DNA from: Rhizobium sullae
GTDB lineage: Bacteria > Pseudomonadota > Alphaproteobacteria > Rhizobiales > Rhizobiaceae
Length of the DNA: 64,000 bases
Reading direction: 5' to 3'
Assembly: GCF_900169785.1 (NCBI RefSeq)
Contig: NZ_FWER01000027.1
Location: 1-64,000, forward strand
Shown here one piece after another: positions 33,531 through 41,196 of this stretch; the stretch's first letter is position 1, and each line of letters opens with the position of its first letter. Under the pieces are notes generated by a model. The model worked only from the letters and a program-made list of their open reading frames with translations. It was not told where the DNA came from and did no database searches. The translations under genes were made by a program, and so were the position numbers.

Positions 33531-34988
33531 TTATGCGCGCTCCCCCGGTGCTGTCGGTTCCATGTCGAAAACGCGGCCGGGATTGAGGATGTTATTGGGA
33601 TCGAACGCCGATTTGAGACGGCGCATGGCGGCCATCTCAGCCGGGCTGCGAACCAGCGGCAGCCACTTCTTCTTTTCAAGGCCAATGCCATGTTCGGCCG
33701 ATATCGATCCGCCTTCGCTGGCGACACAGGTGAAGGTCGCGTCCGCGACGCGCTCATAGTGGTGCGTACGAACGAGGAAATGCAGATTGCCATCACCGAG
33801 ATGACCGAAAATGTAGATGGAAGCGGCGGGATCGACATTCGCGATTTCGGCCGTGGCCCTGTCCAAAAACCGTTGCATCGCGGAAATGGGCAGGCTGACG
33901 TCGAAGCCCGCGACATGGTCCATGCTGAAGATGAACTCGCTCGCCGCATCGCGCAAAGCCCAGATGGCATGATAATCGCGCAGCGAGCGGGAAACCGCGA
34001 CATCGCTGACGATGCCTTCCTCATAGCATTCCATCAGCGCGGCCGCGAAGCGATCCTCGTCACCCGCTTCGTCCTGTCCCTGCATCTCGATGAGCGCATA
34101 CATTCCGGCACCCGGCGGCACGGGCGGCGGCGCGTCAGTGCGATTGAGAACGCCGGCGTAAACGGTCGGGAAGATGACTTCGAAAGCGGAGAGGGAAGGT
34201 CCCAGCCTCCGACGCAGACGCCGCAGAAGCGCAATTGCCGCACCGAGCGAGGGGAGTGCGCAAAATGCATTTGCCAGTGACTGCGGCTTGGGATGAAGAC
34301 GCAGGCAGGCACGGGTTACGACCCCGAGCGTGCCCTCGCTGCCGATGAATACCTGGTTGAGATCGAAACCCGAATTATCCTTCGAAAGGCCTTTTAGGCT
34401 GGTCAGCACCGAGCCGTCCGCCATTACGGCCTCCAGGCCAAGAATCTGAGCGCGATACATGCCGTAGCGCAGCACGCGAACGCCGCCGGCATTGGTGGCG
34501 ACGTTGCCGCCGATGGTGGAGGTGCCGCGCGCACCGATATCCACGCCGAACATCAAGTCGTGACTGGCTGCGGCCTCGTGGACGGCCTGCAGGGTCGCGC
34601 CGGCGTGGGCGATCACAGTGACGGCATCCTCGTTGACGGGTTCGATTGCGCTCATACGCTCCAGGGACAGCGCAACCTCGCCAGCCATGGGTCGCGCGGC
34701 GCCTGCAAGGCCGGTCCGTCCGCCTTGCACGACGACAGGCTGGCGGAGGGCATCGCATGCGGAAAGAATGGCCGACACCGATGCGGTATCCCTGGGGCGA
34801 AACAGGACGGCCGGCCGCACGCCGAGCTCGTCTGTCGCGTCCGCGCAATAGGCGTCCCCGACATCCGGGCCTACGACCACAGCATTCTTGTCCAGCCTGT
34901 CGTGGAGGCGGGCCAGCAATTCCCACAGCCGCAAAGACGGCGCAGATAAGGGATGAGCGGCGAGCGCCCGGTCGATCGATCCGCCCAT
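33531..34988 (-). CDS. FAD-binding 2-hydroxyacid dehydrogenase (GlcD/D-lactate dehydrogenase type)
   Basis: A 485-aa VAO/PCMH-family flavoprotein. The FAD-binding domain (about 50-230) contains PVVVQGGRTGLAGAARP and GVDIGARGTSTIGGNVATNA. The C-terminal substrate domain has IYIFGHLGDGNLHFLVRTHH and ends near SAEHGIGLEKKKWL with the metal/substrate His residues. Such enzymes oxidise D-2-hydroxyacids (glycolate, D-lactate, 2-hydroxyglutarate) to 2-oxoacids. It opens the operon, immediately before the 2-oxoacid oxidoreductase and divergent from the FCD regulator at 35121. The combined step is 2-hydroxyacid to 2-oxoacid to acyl-CoA. Confidence 0.9.
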   Translation of the reverse strand: MGGSIDRALAAHPLSAPSLRLWELLARLHDRLDKNAVVVGPDVGDAYCADATDELGVRPAVLFRPRDTASVSAILSACDALRQPVVVQGGRTGLAGAARPMAGEVALSLERMSAIEPVNEDAVTVIAHAGATLQAVHEAAASHDLMFGVDIGARGTSTIGGNVATNAGGVRVLRYGMYRAQILGLEAVMADGSVLTSLKGLSKDNSGFDLNQVFIGSEGTLGVVTRACLRLHPKPQSLANAFCALPSLGAAIALLRRLRRRLGPSLSAFEVIFPTVYAGVLNRTDAPPPVPPGAGMYALIEMQGQDEAGDEDRFAAALMECYEEGIVSDVAVSRSLRDYHAIWALRDAASEFIFSMDHVAGFDVSLPISAMQRFLDRATAEIANVDPAASIYIFGHLGDGNLHFLVRTHHYERVADATFTCVASEGGSISAEHGIGLEKKKWLPLVRSPAEMAAMRRLKSAFDPNNILNPGRVFDMEPTAPGERA

Positions 34989-35046
34989 TCTGTTCCCCTG
35001 GTTATCTGGATCGAGGGCAGGTTATCGCCTATCGAATATTTGTCAA

Positions 35047-35067
35047 ACCTATATTTAAATACCTATA
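35047..35067. promoter_or_regulatory. AT-rich operator region in the divergent promoter
   Basis: The palindrome TATTTAAATA (35052-35061) is flanked by two direct copies of ACCTATA (35047 and 35061). It lies 54-74 bases before the regulator at 35121 and about 60 bases from the start of the divergent operon at 34988, so it could bind that regulator and overlap one or both promoters. Confidence 0.5.
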
Positions 35068-35120
35068 GCCTTTCCGATGAAGGCATGGCATCAATGCCTT
35101 CGAGCGAAGGATGGAGCTCT

Positions 35121-35876
35121 ATGAATCTTAGATATGACGAAGTCGTAAGATCTGGCATCGCCAAGCAGGTCGCCGAGAATATCAAGTCCGCGATCCTGGA
35201 CGGGCGCCTGAAGATCGACGAGCGCTTGCCGACGGAAGAGGATCTTGCCCGGAGCTTCGGAATTTCGCGCCCGACAGTGCGCGAGGCGCTGAAGCGTCTG
35301 GCGGCGCAGAATCTCATTCATTCGCGTCGCGGCCCCCTTGGCGGCAATTTCGTGATGCGGCCGGATCCGGAAGGGCTGTCGAAAGCGATTACTGGTGCCG
35401 CGACGCTTCTCGTCGGCATCGGTGCTTTCGATATCGACGAAATCATTACCGCAAGGCTTGAGACGGAAACGATCTGCTGCCGGCTTGCCTGCGAAAACCG
35501 CAGTGAAGAGGGATTGCAGGCCATGGCGGCCGAAATCGCCTTGCAGCGGGATCAGGATATCAGTGATGAAGATTTCTGCGCTTCCGATGTGCGCTTCCAT
35601 CGAGCCTTGGTCGACTCGACCGGCAACGGCCCCTTGAAGCTGATGATGTACATCGTGATCGAATCTTTCATTCCGATCACGAACATGATCGTCTTCAGGG
35701 TACGGGAGCGCCGTCAGGTGGTTGCTTTCCACCAGCAGCTCCATCAGGCGCTGAGCAATCGCGATGTCAGCGAAGCAACGGCGGCGCTCACAAATCTCCT
35801 CGCTTATATGCGTGACAGCTATAGCGCCGCGCTCGATGCGCGCGGCCGCCGGGCGAGCGAGCAGGCGCAGTCCTGA
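35121..35876 (+). CDS. FadR/GntR-family (FCD) transcriptional regulator
   Basis: A 251-aa regulator. The winged helix (about 8-75) includes LPTEEDLARSFGISRPTVREALKRLAAQN and the wing SRRGPLGGNFV. The FCD domain (about 95-240) follows. The ATG at 35121 has GGAG eight bases upstream; in-frame starts further up run into the divergent promoter. It is divergent from the oxidoreductase operon at 34988 and followed by the AcuI-like gene, and probably controls both through the operator at 35047-35067. The ligand is probably an acid of the pathway. Confidence 0.9.
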   Translation: MNLRYDEVVRSGIAKQVAENIKSAILDGRLKIDERLPTEEDLARSFGISRPTVREALKRLAAQNLIHSRRGPLGGNFVMRPDPEGLSKAITGAATLLVGIGAFDIDEIITARLETETICCRLACENRSEEGLQAMAAEIALQRDQDISDEDFCASDVRFHRALVDSTGNGPLKLMMYIVIESFIPITNMIVFRVRERRQVVAFHQQLHQALSNRDVSEATAALTNLLAYMRDSYSAALDARGRRASEQAQS

Positions 35877-35923
35877 ACCCGGTCGACTCACATCCTCGAA
35901 GTACTGAAGTTCAAGGGAATTCC

Positions 35924-36916
35924 ATGGCAGATTCTTTCAGGGCAATGGTGATCGATACAGTTGATGACAAGCCGCAGGCTGGCTTCCGGCAGTTGACCTT
36001 AGCCGATCTGCCCGACCATGACGTTCTGGTCGAAGTCGCGTTTTCCACGGTCAACTACAAGGACGGCCTGGCTCTTTCCGGCAAGGGAAGGATTGCACGT
36101 CGCACGCCGATGGTTGGCGGAATCGATCTTGCAGGCGTTGTCGTCGAGTCGCGTTCGGACAAATGGGTCGCGGGCGACAAGGTCGTTCTGAATGGCTGGG
36201 GGCTCTCCGAAACCGAGTGGGGTGGTTATTCCCGATACCAGCGGGTCAAGGCGGAATGGTTGATCGCGCTGCCGCAGGCGTTCTCTCTGGAGCAGGCGAT
36301 GGCAATCGGAACGGCCGGCTATACGGCCGCGATTTGCGTCGATGCCCTGGAGGATTGGGGAGTGATCGGCGCGGACGATCGAGAAGTGCTGGTCACTGGA
36401 GCCGCAGGCGGCGTGGGATCCGTGGCCGTGAGCCTGCTTGCCAATAAGGGGTACCGGGTGACGGCGTCGACCGGTCGGCCGGAGACCCATGACTATCTCG
36501 CGTCACTCGGCGCCAAGGATTTTATCGACCGTGCAACGCTGAGCGAGAAAGGCGGCCCGCTTCAGAAGGAACGCTGGGCCGGAGCCGTCGACAGCGTAGG
36601 GTCGACGACGCTTGCGAATGTTCTGTCTCAAACAGTCTATGGCGGGGCCGTCGCGGCCTGCGGTTTGGCGGGAGGTGCCGATCTGCCTGCAACAGTGCTG
36701 CCGCATATCCTGCGCGGTGTTGCTCTGCTTGGCATCGATTCTGTCATGGCGCCCATCACAAAGCGCCAACGTGCCTGGCAGACGCTTAGCCAGCACCTGA
36801 ATCCGATACATCTAGAGAGATTAACGCGGATCGAGCCGATGTCCGCATTGCCGCAAATAGCAGACGATATCGTTGCGGGTCGCATCCGCGGCCGCGTAGT
36901 CGTGGCGATCACCTGA
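35924..36916 (+). CDS. AcuI/YhdH-type acrylyl-CoA reductase (MDR family)
   Basis: A 330-aa medium-chain dehydrogenase/reductase without the catalytic zinc ligands. It shows STVNYKDGLALSGKGRI, GGIDLAGVV, GTAGYTAAICVDALE and the NADPH loop VTGAAGGVGSVAVSLLANKGY, the standard AcuI/YhdH pattern. AcuI reduces acryloyl-CoA to propionyl-CoA, detoxifying a reactive enoyl-CoA. Encoded 47 bases after the FCD regulator and opposite the ferredoxin-oxidoreductase operon, it probably reduces or detoxifies a CoA ester produced there. The family is firm; the physiological substrate is inferred. Confidence 0.88.
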   Translation: MADSFRAMVIDTVDDKPQAGFRQLTLADLPDHDVLVEVAFSTVNYKDGLALSGKGRIARRTPMVGGIDLAGVVVESRSDKWVAGDKVVLNGWGLSETEWGGYSRYQRVKAEWLIALPQAFSLEQAMAIGTAGYTAAICVDALEDWGVIGADDREVLVTGAAGGVGSVAVSLLANKGYRVTASTGRPETHDYLASLGAKDFIDRATLSEKGGPLQKERWAGAVDSVGSTTLANVLSQTVYGGAVAACGLAGGADLPATVLPHILRGVALLGIDSVMAPITKRQRAWQTLSQHLNPIHLERLTRIEPMSALPQIADDIVAGRIRGRVVVAIT

Positions 36917-36941
36917 CATCACCGCTGGCAGATACCATTCC

Positions 36942-37049
36942 AATGAAAATGGCCCCAACTTGTGCGGAAGTTCCGCAACTGCGTCCCGGCATCGATCCCT
37001 ATCTGCATCTTGACGCGATCAAGGTGAAGACGCGGGATTTCAGGTAGTT
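36942..37049 (+). pseudogene. Short gene remnant
   Basis: A 35-codon frame starting MKMAPTCAEVPQLRPGID and ending HLDAIKVKTRDFR followed by TAG. It is open, protein-like in composition and directly precedes tRNA-like copy C. No family is recognised; it looks like the end of a lost gene or a very small protein. Confidence 0.3.
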
Positions 37050-37065
37050 GGCGCGGAGTGGTCGC

Positions 37066-37091
37066 AGGTTCCAATCCCGTCAAGGCCACCA
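37066..37091 (+). repeat. tRNA 3'-end look-alike, copy C
   Basis: AGGTTCCAATCCC followed by GTCAAGGCCACCA, ending in CCA like a mature tRNA tail, but without a foldable 5' half. See copy A at 13461. Confidence 0.4.
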
Positions 37092-37133
37092 GCCCCGCCG
37101 TTGTCCGACGTGGCGCAATACCCTGCGAGATTG

Positions 37134-37595
37134 CTACTCAATTCGCGCCGATTGCCGCGTGGGCTCCGTCCTTCGGCTGTTCAAGGCGTCGCGCTCGGCG
37201 AATAGGCGAGTGACTTCGGCCATGTTTTCTGTGCCCCAAGAGCAGAGGGGTACGAGGGCTTCGGCCAAGCTACGGCCCATCGGAGTGAGGCTGTAGTCTA
37301 CCCGCGGTGGGATCTCTTTGTAGTCGGTCCGCTTCACAAGACCGTCGCGCTCCAACTCCTTGAGCTGCTGGATCAGCATCTTATCACTGACATCGCGCAC
37401 GGCTCGCCGCAGCGCGCCGTATCGGGTCGGGCCGCCTTGGGCAACGAAATACAGGATCAGCGGTTTCCACTTGCCGGCGATGACCCGCAAAGTCGCGTCG
37501 AGACCGCAGGTGAAGCCAGGTAGGGTGGGGGTACAAGTTGCCAGCGGTGGAACCGGCACCAGCGGTGAGGTCGGGTCTGAATTATCTGATGACAT
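37134..37595 (-). CDS. HxlR-family transcriptional regulator
   Basis: A 153-aa regulator with the HxlR winged-helix core: LRVIAGKWKPLILYFVAQGG, RYGALRRAVRDVSDKMLIQQLKELERDGLV and the wing PPRVDYSLTPMGRSL. A single Cys in LPGFTCGLDA, N-terminal to the domain, could be redox- or electrophile-sensing as in other HxlR proteins. It is divergent from the short-chain dehydrogenase at 37680 across an 84-base intergenic region with a candidate operator, so it most likely controls that gene. Confidence 0.92.
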   Translation of the reverse strand: MSSDNSDPTSPLVPVPPLATCTPTLPGFTCGLDATLRVIAGKWKPLILYFVAQGGPTRYGALRRAVRDVSDKMLIQQLKELERDGLVKRTDYKEIPPRVDYSLTPMGRSLAEALVPLCSWGTENMAEVTRLFAERDALNSRRTEPTRQSARIE

Positions 37596-37601
37596 TTCTA
37601 G

Positions 37602-37623
37602 GTACTTACCAAAAGGTGCATAC
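37602..37623. promoter_or_regulatory. Candidate HxlR operator
   Basis: GTACTTACC-AAAA-GGTGCATAC forms an imperfect inverted repeat in the divergent hxlR/SDR promoter, seven bases from the regulator start. This spacing and GTA...TAC ends fit HxlR-type operators controlling divergent genes. Confidence 0.5.
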
Positions 37624-37679
37624 TTGTCAATGGGTAGGTATGTCGCCAGCTTAGTGCAATCTCAATGAAGGAGCACATC

Positions 37680-38414
37680 ATGAGCAGGCTACAGGGTAAG
37701 ACGGCAGTAGTGACGGGAGGCGGAAGCGGCATCGGCCTCGGGGCCGCCAAGCGGTTCATCGAGGAAGGCGCGTTTGTCTACATCTTCGGCCGTCGGCAGG
37801 AGACGCTCGATGCTGGCGTGGCGCAGTTGGGGTCCTCGGCGCGCGCCGTCCAGGGCTCGGTGACCGATCTGTCCGACCTCGACCGACTGTATGCGACGAT
37901 CAAAACCGAACGCGGTGGGCTCGACATTCTACTCGCCAACGCCGGGACTGGGTCGTTCGCACCGCTCGGCGAGATTACGCCCGAGCACTACGACCAGATC
38001 TTCGACCTCAATGTAAAGGGTTTGGTGTTCACGGTACAGAAGGCCCTGCCGCTGATGAGGGTGGGGGCGTCGATCATCTTGACCGGTTCAAGCACGGGGG
38101 TGATGGGGACGCCGGCGTTCAGCATCTACAGCGCAACCAAGGCGGCCGTCCGAAACCTTGCACGCAGTTGGGCGCTGGACCTGCGTGGCACGGGCATCCG
38201 CGTCAATGTGATGTCGCCGGGGCCGATCACGACGGAGCTGGCGCTGGAGGTTTTGGGCGAGGAAGGGATGGAAGCGATTGGGGCGACGACGGTGTTCGGA
38301 CGCATGGGTGACCCGGCGGAGACGGGGGCGGTGGCTGCCTTCCTGGCATCCGCGGACAGCAGCTTCATGACCGGCGGCGAGGTCTTCGTCGATGGGGGCC
38401 TGGCACAAGTCTGA
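37680..38414 (+). CDS. Short-chain dehydrogenase/reductase (SDR)
   Basis: A 244-aa classical SDR. It has the cofactor motif TGGGSGIGLGAAKRF, NAGT, the catalytic Ser of LTGSSTG, and Tyr-x-x-x-Lys in IYSATKAAVRNLARSWA. AAGGAG lies eight bases before the ATG at 37680, which is preferred over 37665. Arg in FGRRQ after the second strand suggests NADPH. Divergent HxlR/SDR pairs commonly respond to electrophiles or quinones; the substrate is unknown. Confidence 0.9.
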   Translation: MSRLQGKTAVVTGGGSGIGLGAAKRFIEEGAFVYIFGRRQETLDAGVAQLGSSARAVQGSVTDLSDLDRLYATIKTERGGLDILLANAGTGSFAPLGEITPEHYDQIFDLNVKGLVFTVQKALPLMRVGASIILTGSSTGVMGTPAFSIYSATKAAVRNLARSWALDLRGTGIRVNVMSPGPITTELALEVLGEEGMEAIGATTVFGRMGDPAETGAVAAFLASADSSFMTGGEVFVDGGLAQV

Positions 38415-38482
38415 CACGCTAGGGACATGAGCGTGAGGGTTTCGAGCTTAAATCGAAGCCCTCACTGGCGGTCTCCATATCC

Positions 38483-38545
38483 TCGCTGGGGTAACGAAGG
38501 CGGTTTATCATGATGGCTAGGTTCGATTCCTATCAAGGCGAGGCA
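38483..38545 (+). repeat. tRNA-like element, copy D
   Basis: The core AGGTTCGATTCCTATCAAGG lies at 38521-38540 and has a canonical T-loop (TTCGATT) with a TAGG/CCTA stem. CCTCGC (38483-38488) is complementary to GCGAGG (38540-38545), giving an acceptor-like closing stem for a 63-base unit. No convincing anticodon arm was found, so it is a degenerate or tRNA-like sequence rather than a tRNA. Confidence 0.4.
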
Positions 38546-38833
38546 TTTCGCAGCGGTATCGGGGCCAGCCCGTCGATCCAAGGTATTTTCGACTACGAAG
38601 CGCCGCGCATGATCGGTCGGTTAATTGCTCTGATCGGCGATCCCGCCTATGTCGCGCGCCCGCACATCGCAATGGGCGTGTCGAAAGCGGCGGGCGATGT
38701 GATGGCGTTGGTAAATTGCCTGTCGGGCGAGGGTGACATGTTCACGGCTTTGCGCGGGTATGAGGCCGATCGCATCGGCACAGGAAGGGAAATCGCAGCA
38801 TATGGGCGGCAGCTTGGAGGTTCGGCGCTCTGA
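38516..38833 (+). pseudogene. C-terminal fragment of an FAD-dependent monooxygenase
   Basis: About 90 residues match the C-terminal FAD-pyrophosphate part of aromatic-ring-type monooxygenases: IQGIFDYEAPRMIGRLIALI, GDPAYVARPHIAMGVSKAAG and DRIGTGREIAAYGRQLG. The GD...P motif is present, but the N-terminal Rossmann fold and substrate domain (about 300 residues) are missing. The first codons MARFDSYQGEAF are encoded by tRNA-like copy D, so the fragment looks joined to foreign sequence near 38550. It is not expected to be functional. Confidence 0.78.
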
Positions 38834-38932
38834 GCGCCGAGCAGACTCTACTCGAAGTAGGGCGACCCTCAAAGATGACATTGGACCCGTCAGCGCAACT
38901 GGCGGTCCTTTATTTTGGGTGAGTGCTCGTTG

Positions 38933-40537
38933 CTAACGAGAATTGTTGGTCAGGCTCAGCGCGGCATGAATTTGGGAAACGACGGCAGCACCTTCGCCGA
39001 CTGCGGCGGCGACCCGTTTGGTCGATCCGGCACGGACATCGCCGATGGCAAAGACGTTCGGCAGGCTGGTTTCCAGGGCCAAGGGCTTGCGGGTAAAATT
39101 GCAAAGCGCATCGAAGGACTGGCCGGTGACTATGAAGCCCTTGCCGTCGGTCTGCACGCGGTCGCTGATCCAGCTTGAATTGGGATCGGCACCAATGAAG
39201 AGGAACAGGTGGTGAAGCGGCAGTTTTTGTTCGCTTCCATCCAGCCGGTTGCGAAGGGTTGCCGAGGAAATACCGGTCGCCGGATCGCCCTCGATCGCGT
39301 CGACTTCGCAATGCATGTGAAGCTCGACATTGGGGAGGGCTTTGATGCGATCGATGAGATATTGAGACATTGTCTCTTCGAGCGCACGCCGGACGACGAG
39401 ATGCAGCGTTCTGACCTGCGGTGCAAGAAAGACGATGGCTTGGCCGGCCGAATTGCCGCCGCCGACCAGTGCCACCTCTTCGCCGGCGCAGAGTTTCGCC
39501 TCGATCGGCGAGGCCCAGTAGGAAATACCGTTTCCCTCATAGGTTTTGATATTGGCGACGTCGGGGCGCCGGTAGCGGGCCCCGGATGCGATGACGACAC
39601 TGCGGGCTGTGACGGACTTGCCGCCGGCAAGATCGAGCGTCAACGTAGCAACATCGTCGTTGGCCGGCACGAGGCTCTCGACTCCAACGGGCAGGACGAG
39701 CTCTGCGCCGAATTTCACGGCCTGGTTATAGGCGCGCCCGGCGAGCGCCCGGCCGGATATGCCGGTGGGAAAGCCGAGATAGTTCTCGATTCGCGACGAG
39801 GCGCCTGCCTGTCCGCCGACCGAGCGCTCATCGATGACGATAACCTCCAAGCCCTCCGATGCGGCATAGACGGCGGTGGCAAGTCCCGCCGGACCCGCTC
39901 CGACGACTGCGACATCGTATAGCTTGCCCGGTATGAGCGCCGGTGTCATGCCAAGGCAGCCAGCCGCCTCTATGTCGGTCGGGTTCTTCAGCACAGTGCC
40001 ATTGGGGCAGACCATCAGCGGCAGCTCGGTGGTGAGGATGCCCAAGCGTTCGATCAGGGCGCGGCCTTCACCCTCTCTTGCGGAATCGAGGACGATATAG
40101 GGGAAGGCATTGCGGGCCAGAAATCCCTGCAGGCGAGACAGCGCGGCACTGCCAGCAGCGCCGATCAGCACGGAGCCTGCCCCGGCGTCGATCAGGCCGA
40201 CACGACGCAGGATAAAGGAGCGCATGATGATTTCACCGACATCGGCGGAGCCGATCACCAAAGCCCGCAGATGCGCTGCGTCGAACGCGATCGCCGTGCA
40301 ACCGTCGGGGCCGGCGCGCGCACCAGCGAGTGTCGGGCGGCCGGACAGTTGGTTGACCTCGCCTGACAGTTGGCCGACGCCATGCGTGGTGATCGGCGCT
40401 TCATGCGACAGGCCTTCATGTCGAAAGACATCCATCGAACCTGCAAGCACCAGCCACGCAGGAGCTGCAGGGTCACCCACTTTGTAAACGAATTCCCTTC
40501 GATTCGCAGGGGGCGCTAGAATCGACCCGGCAAACAC
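38933..40537 (-). CDS. cNMP-binding/thioredoxin-reductase-like flavoprotein, N-terminally shortened
   Basis: A 534-aa protein. Residues about 10-115 are part of a cyclic-nucleotide-binding-type domain (WLVLAGSMDVF, GQLSGEVNQLSGRP). Residues about 115-200 form a linker domain. Residues about 205-530 are a pyridine-nucleotide-disulfide oxidoreductase core with VAVVGAGPAGLATAVYAASEG, GGQAGASSRIENYLGFPTG, ALVGGGNSAGQA and FAIGDVRAGSTKR. The redox CxxC of true thioredoxin reductases is replaced by the YWASPIEA region. The GTG at 40537 follows an in-frame TGA by six bases, and the first strands of the cNMP fold appear to be missing, so the 5' end is probably truncated. It may be inactive or use another start. 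Confidence 0.82.
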   Translation of the reverse strand: MFAGSILAPPANRREFVYKVGDPAAPAWLVLAGSMDVFRHEGLSHEAPITTHGVGQLSGEVNQLSGRPTLAGARAGPDGCTAIAFDAAHLRALVIGSADVGEIIMRSFILRRVGLIDAGAGSVLIGAAGSAALSRLQGFLARNAFPYIVLDSAREGEGRALIERLGILTTELPLMVCPNGTVLKNPTDIEAAGCLGMTPALIPGKLYDVAVVGAGPAGLATAVYAASEGLEVIVIDERSVGGQAGASSRIENYLGFPTGISGRALAGRAYNQAVKFGAELVLPVGVESLVPANDDVATLTLDLAGGKSVTARSVVIASGARYRRPDVANIKTYEGNGISYWASPIEAKLCAGEEVALVGGGNSAGQAIVFLAPQVRTLHLVVRRALEETMSQYLIDRIKALPNVELHMHCEVDAIEGDPATGISSATLRNRLDGSEQKLPLHHLFLFIGADPNSSWISDRVQTDGKGFIVTGQSFDALCNFTRKPLALETSLPNVFAIGDVRAGSTKRVAAAVGEGAAVVSQIHAALSLTNNSR

Positions 40538-40640
40538 GTTGGATCAGCGATATCAATGACGTAATAATCTGATCCTAAGCAAAGCTTCCTGACAGGCGCG
40601 TTTGCGGACGATGCCGTAGCTGGTTTCAGTGAGGGGTCGG

Positions 40641-40663
40641 AGGTTCAGATCCCTTCAAGAGCG
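40641..40663 (+). repeat. tRNA 3'-end look-alike, copy E
   Basis: AGGTTCAGATCCC followed by TTCAAGAGCG, preceded by GAGGGGTCGG that resembles a variable loop. A58 of the T-loop is not conserved. It lies about 100 bases from the shortened 5' end of the flavoprotein gene. See copy A. Confidence 0.38.
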
Positions 40664-40941
40664 CTTAGAAGACTGACGGAGCGTGCGGCCGGCTAAACCT
40701 TCCATGATTTGGCTCTGGGGACGGTCGATCCCCAATGCGCCGAGCAGCGCTACCGCGCGCAAACCTATGTAAGCCCCAGCCTGCAGGTCGGGCCTTAGTC
40801 TTCAACTATGCATACGATATCTTCCTATCTGCATATTGGAACTTACACCGCATTGGTATGCAGTGGGAACGATAGGCAGCAGCCTGGAGCCGCGATACGA
40901 CTATCGGTCTCCGAGCTGCGGGCTTCCTCGCCTCTGGTCCC

Positions 40942-41114
40942 CGCAGTCCGTCGCCCGGGGCGGCGTACACCTATGTGACGACGAAGCATTTCCTCTCCGC
41001 TTTGGCTTCGAAACACTGCGCGATCTCCCGGACGTTGAAATGCTGGAAGACGCGGGGCTGGTTAGATCGGCACATGGTCGAACAGGCGACCACTTTGGAC
41101 GACGAAGTCGTTGA
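40942..41114 (+). pseudogene. scpB-like C-terminal fragment
   Basis: The frame RSPSPGAAYTYVTTKHFLS is followed, after an apparent one-base deletion near 40999, by FGFETLRDLPDVEMLEDAGL in the next frame. Together they resemble the C-terminal winged helix of alphaproteobacterial ScpB, a condensin partner of Smc. The N-terminal part is absent. A functional scpB must exist elsewhere. The identification rests on about 40 residues. Confidence 0.58.
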
Positions 41115-41196
41115 TCAGAGTTCCTTCGACGGGGAGTGAGGGCCGGAACAATCGGTACGTAAGGCTTTTCGGCTGCCGGCTGGAAACCGTCAGTCG

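Noticed and set aside
31056-34280. Long plus-strand frames opposite the ferredoxin oxidoreductase and hydroxyacid dehydrogenase genes
   Set aside because: Shadows of confidently assigned genes; no domain motifs.
36963-36977. Inverted repeat TGCGGAA-G-TTCCGCA
   Set aside because: Lies inside a short open frame with no adjacent regulated gene; symmetry alone is not enough to call it an operator.
38521-38543. A genuine tRNA gene at tRNA-like copy D
   Set aside because: Acceptor-like and T-arm-like parts are present, but no anticodon arm with a plausible anticodon could be folded.
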